A stretch of 64,000 nucleotides of DNA from Apoda limacodes (Eukaryota; Arthropoda; Insecta; Lepidoptera; Limacodidae). The notes below the pieces were generated by a model that was given only the letters and a program-made list of their open reading frames with translations, had not been told where the DNA came from and searched no databases. Both the position numbers and the translations under genes were made by a program. Each line of letters begins with the position of its first letter. Within the stretch, counting starts at the first letter, position 1. The stretch is from assembly GCA_946406115.1 (NCBI GenBank), contig OX291546.1:13323019-13387018 (forward strand), read 5' to 3'. Positions 60,701 to 64,000 of the stretch are shown one piece after another.

Positions 60701-61086
60701 TGATGCTTGCAACTGGTCCAAACTTTTTTCCTTAGCCCCCCCCTTTAGTGCTAACCATGTTCACTCTTAAATCAAGACACTTCAATTTCCATTGTAATGA
60801 ATAAGACAACTTTATGTTTGTTTTTATTGATGCTTTCTTTCTATCTTTTACTTATTAGTACCTACTTCAGTCCCACATTAAAATATGTGTGCATCTGTTG
60901 ACCTACATATTAAAAATCTTTTTAGCACACTACGAGCTCTTTAGGAAAATATCAATAAATATAAAGCTCCTATTAGAATGATTTACTTTGATATTAGCTA
61001 TCTCATAAAAAAAATACCTAGGATAAATTATTAATAAAAAGTTATAATTACCCAGAAGGGTTTATAATGAACAAACTATGAATCAT
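45795..61086 (-). CDS. AP3M1: AP-3 adaptor complex subunit mu (medium chain), ten exons
   Basis: This is the medium subunit of the AP-3 complex, which binds tyrosine-type sorting signals and moves cargo from endosomes to lysosomes and lysosome-related organelles; the fly orthologue is carmine. Exons in order: 61086-61052, 59067-58980, 57863-57720, 53313-53254, 53157-53036, 51056-50897, 49672-49559, 47639-47450, 46640-46489 and 45980-45795. All borders are GT/AG, phases agree, and the total is 417 codons including the stop, so 416 aa, the normal size. Exon 1 gives MIHSLFIINPSG. Exons 2-5 form the longin-like N-terminal domain (RGGVAFVAVCKQEVAPLFVI, DEMLDNGFPLATESNILKEL). Exons 6-10 form the mu-homology domain (SSTLPSGQLSNVPWRR, NNEAYFDVIEEVDAIIDKSG, KLSGMPDLTL, RFKRWE, GPKQTMGRTLE, MYGAKYKPFKGVKYITKAGK). 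No lesion is seen. Its introns hold many transposons, including an intact antisense retrotransposon. Confidence 0.97.
46760..47135. mobile_element. Element with about 55-bp inverted ends in AP-3 mu intron 8
   Basis: aggattgcacctccgcgtgg with tcacggcatga on the left mirrors the right-hand ggaggtgcaatcctt and tcatgccgtgaccacg. The 260-base middle is more GC-rich than its surroundings, and its minus strand is open from 47068 to 46742, with the frame including CHPRHLTSVVTSLTYRAYD. I cannot assign the frame to a family with confidence. It lies between two AP-3 mu exons. Confidence 0.6.
47735..48578 (-). mobile_element. Family B fragment with two internal deletions, AP-3 mu intron 7
   Basis: On the minus strand it reads from a piece just before the reverse transcriptase active site (ttgacggtagttgct) across a roughly 85-bp deletion to NDMLDINNMYCYADDSTGDA, then FTVVPQFQNTPLSISKS. 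A second deletion removes about 45 residues and it resumes at HMEYCCHLWAGAPGYQ. It ends with the 3' UTR (accaccttagtgg-type) near 47735. Frameshifts make it non-functional. Confidence 0.92.
49853..50150. mobile_element. hAT-type MITE with perfect 8-bp target duplication
   Basis: The ends cagggctgtagct and agctacggcgctg are imperfect reverse complements starting CAG. gcctgatc occurs at 49845-49852 and 50151-50158, exactly flanking the unit. An 8-bp duplication and CAG ends are typical of hAT elements. The unit is 298 bp long, ends in a C run at 50123-50135, has no frame and lies in AP-3 mu intron 6. Confidence 0.85.
50170..50490 (+). mobile_element. RTE-like non-LTR fragment with 57-bp unit amplified three times
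   Basis: The plus strand reads KLK-WQWAG-like, then RLLESRPQIGKRSVGRPPAR, the C-terminal hallmark of the same family as 9548-9793. The stretch coding for LLESRPQIGKRSVGRPPAR is present three times in tandem, with units at 50245-50301, 50302-50358 and 50359-50414. The copies differ by about one base. It lies in AP-3 mu intron 6. Confidence 0.88.
51130..51232 (+). mobile_element. Family B 3' tail fragment
   Basis: gcaaggtccataggctgcag followed by gcctgtttgccacctta matches the last codons and 3' UTR of the intact element. It lies upstream of AP-3 mu exon 6 in the antisense orientation. Confidence 0.85.
53497..57135 (+). mobile_element. Full-length, coding-intact non-LTR retrotransposon (family B), antisense in AP-3 mu intron 3
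   Basis: The element runs from a roughly 600-base 5' region (about 53497-54097) through one intact 988-codon frame to a 70-base 3' UTR (gtttgccaccttagtgg) and an A tail at 57115-57135. The 5' region opens with two tandem copies of a 48-base unit (starts at about 53502 and 53550). The sequence around cgctgcgcggacagcgg is shared with the 12833-13345 fragment, which supports it as element sequence. No ORF1 precedes the enzyme frame. At least eight fragments of the family lie in this window, several sharing its exact 3' tail. The 5' end and target duplication could not be fixed by eye. The clade is Jockey/CR1-superfamily, not resolved further. Confidence 0.93.
54098..57064 (+). CDS. Endonuclease/reverse transcriptase of family B retrotransposon, intact
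   Basis: This single 988-aa protein should nick target DNA and copy the element RNA onto it. Residues about 20-240 form an APE-type endonuclease (VVILGDFNAHHREW near residue 154, SDHCLIRTRL). A linker and then the reverse transcriptase from about residue 460 to 760 follow (KSSGPDGIPAVVLKQ, PVPKKGDRSDPSNYRPI, SLDIAKAFDRVWH, AGVPQGSVLSPTLF). The catalytic CYADDST lies near residue 691. The C-terminal third carries HMEYCCHLWAGAPGYQLG and FYHRTARHRQGIHSH. All motifs are present and no stop or shift interrupts them, so it may be catalytically competent. The start is MARNRKKKR, a basic N terminus, with an AAAATGG context. It lies inside the AP-3 mu gene on the opposite strand. Base composition is higher in GC than the intron. 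Confidence 0.95.
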   Translation: MARNRKKKRVLTAVTPSTYNVDFCNIRGIHANLNAVHHHLETAQPTILFLTETQISCPADTSYLRYPGYKLEHNFLSRAGVCMFVREDICCRRLHSLEDRDLSILWVRVDHGGHTRIYACLYRSHSGDTDVTRLFTHLSLTTDKVLEQYPTAEVVILGDFNAHHREWLSSRTNNYAGISAHEFALTYGFSQLVLSPTRIPDIEDHTSSLLDLLLTTRPDGYSVSVDAPLGSSDHCLIRTRLSCTQPDPSGPTNWRRVWHYKSADWDGLREFYASYPWRQICYSSEDPDVCAAAVTETILAGMECFIPNLRVAAGVKKRPWFNRPCREAKILKQTAYEAWTTARNNKDPNISELKRKLNAASRFSKKATARAKFQFIGKIGGRLASYPSGSRAFWSLAKAAEGNFCQSSLPPLRKTDGDLAHSAKEKADLLGSLFASNSNVNDEGAVPPTLPWCGKTMPEITITQREVRRALLSLDVHKSSGPDGIPAVVLKQCAPELCPVLTRLFTLSYHTRQFPSSWKTANVHPVPKKGDRSDPSNYRPIAITSLLSKVMERVINTQLLRYLEKHDLISDRQYGFRHGRSTGDLLVYLTHRWALAIESQGEALACSLDIAKAFDRVWHRGLLSKLPSYGVPEGLCKWVASFLSGRSIRAVVDGSCSDSMDINAGVPQGSVLSPTLFLLHINDMLDINNIHCYADDSTGDAYYTGRASIPRSVVEEKREELVSQIEIGLSKISDWGRENLVRFNPSKTQVCAFTAKKTPFTVVPQFQNTPLSISKSIGILGVDISSDVQFRDHLLDKVKLASKKLGVLNRAKQYFTSGQRLLLYKSQVRPHMEYCCHLWAGAPGYQLGPFDSVQRRAVRIVDDPKLTCGIEPLSLRRDFASLCVFYRLYNGLCSEELFEMMPTATFYHRTARHRQGIHSHTLEPKWSRTVRFQRNFLPRTLGLWNELPAKVFSKDYSMGFFKKEVIRFLKGRQRASDAPGVASVHRLR

Positions 61087-61240
61087 TATAATATGTAAAT
61101 AAATAATTAATGACACCCTGTGTGGCTTCCTCTATTTTATAAGTCAAATAAAATTGGGATGGAGACTAAATTATCATACAAAAAAACAACAATGCAATAC
61201 AATGTTGACAAAACATTAATAATTTTTGGGGGTTATATGT

Positions 61241-61611
61241 CAGTGTTGCCAGATGGTCTAATTAGATTTCCCCCCAGAAATCCACTAGGATTTTGCGTTC
61301 ATTATCATAGAATCGATACATTTTATCGCCAGACCATGAAGTCTCTCTAGTAAACTTACTATTCTCACCGTCATTCACTCGTGGCGGCAGCATCGGTCGA
61401 CCGGTCGAATGACTCCTGACTTGTACTCTCGAGTAATAAAAGATGGTGAAAAAAGATCAATACGAAACATTAGGTCAGGAACGTGATATTAAATAGCAAA
61501 AAAACTATATTTGGCGTGTTTATGAAATTTCTCTTAAAAATCCGCCAAATATTCTTTTCCCCCCTAGAAACCCCCAAATCTAGGGGGAAATCCTCTGATC
61601 TGGCAACACTG
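61241..61611. mobile_element. hAT-type MITE with perfect 8-bp target duplication
   Basis: The left end cagtgttgccagat and the right end atctggcaacactg are exact inverse repeats, and ttatatgt flanks the unit at 61233-61240 and 61612-61619. Inner arms (gatttcccccc and ctagggggaaatc) also pair. The unit is 371 bp long and has no transposase. It sits upstream of AP-3 mu exon 1 and within 800 bases of a hAT transposase relic. Confidence 0.93.
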
Positions 61612-61734
61612 TTATATGTTGTTTTAAAGTTTTTTTATGGCTGCAAACCATCTATTAACATAGCATAGGAGGCCGCAAAAAGTATCGATACCTACGCGCG
61701 GATCTTGGGGGGATCTATAGGATCTATCATTAAA

Positions 61735-61925
61735 GTATTTTTGAAGTGAAAACTTCTTCAGCGGCGTTGTGCACTTTTTTTAGTATGGGTACAAAGTTAT
61801 AAACTCTATAGGACGAATAAAAACTAAGCGGAAATTGGGTTGATGAAAAGTTGAAATCAAAAGTCAAAATATTATAACCAGGTTGTATTTTTTAACTTCT
61901 GCCGGCACTCCCCAAGTGCAACTTT
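61735..61925 (-). repeat. Deleted copy of the 38905-39487 repeat
   Basis: The reverse complement shares gggagtgccggcagaagt at one end and aaaaaaagtgcacaac with gaagttttcacttcaaaaa at the other. The 400-base middle is missing. Confidence 0.7.
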
Positions 61926-62341
61926 TTTTCCAAAAAGCCAGCACATGCACGATACCCACTTTGTTTTCTACGCGCGCTTTTTATGCCATGCTAGGCTAGC
62001 CTAGCTATTACAATTCGCAAACCAAATTCATATGTCGCAGGCAAATCGTATAATTCGCCGTTTCATAATATGCCTAGACAGATCGTAAAGTATGGAAATG
62101 AAAGGAACAGAAATCGCACTGTATAGGTCATGTTTGTTAGGTTAAGTTCAGTTTCTCATGTGTGATGCAGGATTGTCGTCTAGGTAGGGTGCACACGTAT
62201 AGATAGATATTAGTTTTACCGCAAAATATGCATTTTTTAGTCAAGGTAAGTATAGGTCTGCTCTAAAATATAAATGAAAAAACTCTTAATTATTCGAAAT
62301 TGGTAGTTTATCGGGTGTTACAAAATAAAAGAGTTCTAGTA
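61926..62341. other. Spacer without recognised features
   Basis: AT-rich, with no open frame of note. gctaggctagcctagcta is a small palindromic run near 61992. No gene or repeat was identified. Confidence 0.4.
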
Positions 62342-64000
62342 TTAAACCTTAAAGAGTGACTTTGGATGTTGAAGCGTTGCACTGCATATCCTCAGCATAC
62401 TTTTCATGAGATGGTAATTACTACCGAGTGCTAATCGCAAGCATGATGACGAATATTCGTTAGTTAATCGATTGCAATATCTTGACTTAATTATCTTCTT
62501 TTCAGAAAATGCAGACTCGCACAAGTAAGTTAACCCAAGCATTGCCCACAGTTGAAGGGAGATTTACCTTAGATTAGACCAGAATTTGTATCAGATGCTG
62601 TGGCTTTTGAGATGTATATCTGTTGAATTCTGCAATAACTCATTTTCAACAGAACATGAGTCCATGTTAAATTGACTTGTTATTTCAGAAGCTAATTCAT
62701 CAATGTTTTTACACGAAAAAGGATAACTCTTAAATGATGCGATATTTGCCAATTTACCGAAATCATAAAAACGTGGTTCGAATTGACCCGAAATATTTGA
62801 TAATTCTGCCTCATAGATATGATAATTCGACTGAGGAATCCTTGCTTCTAAAGACGGAAAATGTTTTCAACCCCTTCTTTTCTTCCGATCTATCATAAGT
62901 TGTAACTTACTTTTGATCGCGTTTATCATCTCAAAAATAGTTTTTCCTTTACCTTGAAGCTCCAAGTTAATGGTGTTTAAATGCATTGTGATGTCTGTCA
63001 AAAATGCCAAAACTGTCAGCCATTCTCCGTTTTTGAGCATTTGAGTATCATCACCTCTTTCGCCAGAAAAGCTGTTATTTCGCGCAATAATTCTTGAAAC
63101 CTTTCTAGGAATTTCTCGCGACTCAACCACCTGGGTTCGTGTAAAGAACTATATCATTAAATTCCAACTGCAACTTAAAGAGCTGTCGTTGCAAGCTATG
63201 TGCACGGATGGAATTCACAATTTTTATTGAAATGTCAATCTTCTCCATGTTTAGAACTTTTGAACACAATACTTGTTGATGTATAATACAATGGGAGATA
63301 ATGAAAGGAAATCGTCATTAGCTCGACACAATGCCACAAAACCGTTTTAGTTTCCCAGTCATTGCTGGTGCTCCATCGGTTGTAATGCACACTAATTTAT
63401 ATATTGGTAGCTCGTAGTTTGCTACAAAATGAAAGAAAACTAAATATATATCTTCGCCACGGGTCTTTTCTTTCAAAAGAATCAGTGTCAAAAACTCTTT
63501 CTTAGTCGACTTGTCATTGAATACCATACGAATAAAAATACACAGCTGGGCAGTATCTGTCATATCGGTGGATTTGTCGAACAATAAAGAAAAGTATGTA
63601 CTTTCCATAATATCATGTTAAAGTTTATATGCCATTTCCTGACACATGACTTTAACGCGCCTTGTGACAGTTGGACGAGATAGCTGAAGTTATTTATAGC
63701 AGACATAATGTTCTAATGTTCATTCAAATGTTTTCTTGTGTTTCGCTAATATATAAATTATTTTAAATGACACTATCGTTGCAGCTTTTGACTGTTTGGC
63801 TAGTCTTGTGAACATGGCTTGTTCTATTTTCAAACAAGTTATCAAATGACATACTTTTCGTTTTCTTAATTCACTCTGTGAGGGAAAATCCTTTTCATAG
63901 TTTTTATGAACCGTTTTATGATGCCTGTCTAAGTTCCCACGCTTAGGAATCGCAACTGACGTACGGTAAATAAGACAAATGCAATTATCCTTTATCATAC
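62342..64000 (-). pseudogene. Decayed hAT/ZBED-like transposase, cut by the window edge
   Basis: Three open pieces on the minus strand line up with one hAT-family transposase of the ZBED/GTF2IRD2-like kind. At 63998-63720 there is a BED-type zinc-finger start (CICLIYRTSVAIPKRGNLDR with HHKTVH) and SQSELRKRK. At about 63640-63318 comes the catalytic-core region (YFSLLFDKSTDMTDTAQL, ITTDGAPAMTGK). At 63130-62867 there is a middle piece (FLTDITMHLNTINLELQGKG), and at 62542-62342 the C-terminal dimerisation region (CESAFSEKKIIKSRY, then NRLTNEY). Stops and frameshifts separate the pieces. The true N terminus lies beyond the window. It may be a dead transposon or a decayed domesticated copy; I found no terminal repeats inside the window. 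Confidence 0.85.

Overview
The window reads as nuclear DNA of a moth or butterfly (Lepidoptera). It is AT-rich, its host genes are split by introns, and its introns and spacers are packed with repeat families typical of that order: Jockey-like and RTE-like non-LTR retrotransposons, a tRNA-derived SINE, and hAT and PIF/Harbinger MITEs. One host gene encodes an insect odorant receptor. There are no operons, Shine-Dalgarno sites or CRISPR arrays. Host exons were joined by hand, using GT/AG borders, intron phase and family resemblance.

Layout. (1) 1-8772 holds a dispersed repeat, a nearly full-length but dead Jockey-type element on the minus strand (1350-7011, with an 11-bp target duplication) and AT-rich spacer. 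(2) 8773-24832 (+) is a nine-exon odorant receptor gene of about 413 aa; its 7.7-kb third intron carries most of a set of MITEs and foldback elements. (3) 24833-31173 is a spacer with a nested retrotransposon insertion, a PIF-type MITE, a decayed duplicate of the 3' part of the receptor locus and a foldback element. (4) 31174-44153 (+) is a 14-exon TRPC-family cation channel gene of about 752 aa, readable end to end except for one apparent +1 frameshift near the pore/S6 exon junction. (5) 44154-45794 is a short convergent spacer with a minisatellite and a SINE. (6) 45795-61086 (-) is a complete ten-exon gene for the AP-3 adaptor mu subunit (416 aa); one intron holds an antisense non-LTR element whose 988-aa endonuclease/reverse transcriptase frame is intact. 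(7) 61241-64000 holds a 371-bp hAT-type MITE with a perfect 8-bp target duplication and a decayed hAT/ZBED-like transposase that runs off the right edge.

The three host genes share no obvious pathway. The receptor acts at olfactory neuron membranes, the TRP protein is a calcium-permeable channel, and AP-3 mu sorts cargo to lysosome-related organelles. I see no unmistakably new system. The points most worth a second look are the divergent TRPC-like channel and its frameshift, the duplicated receptor-locus fragment, the intact retrotransposon whose 5' region carries tandem repeats and no ORF1, and several transposon families whose target duplications can be read directly.
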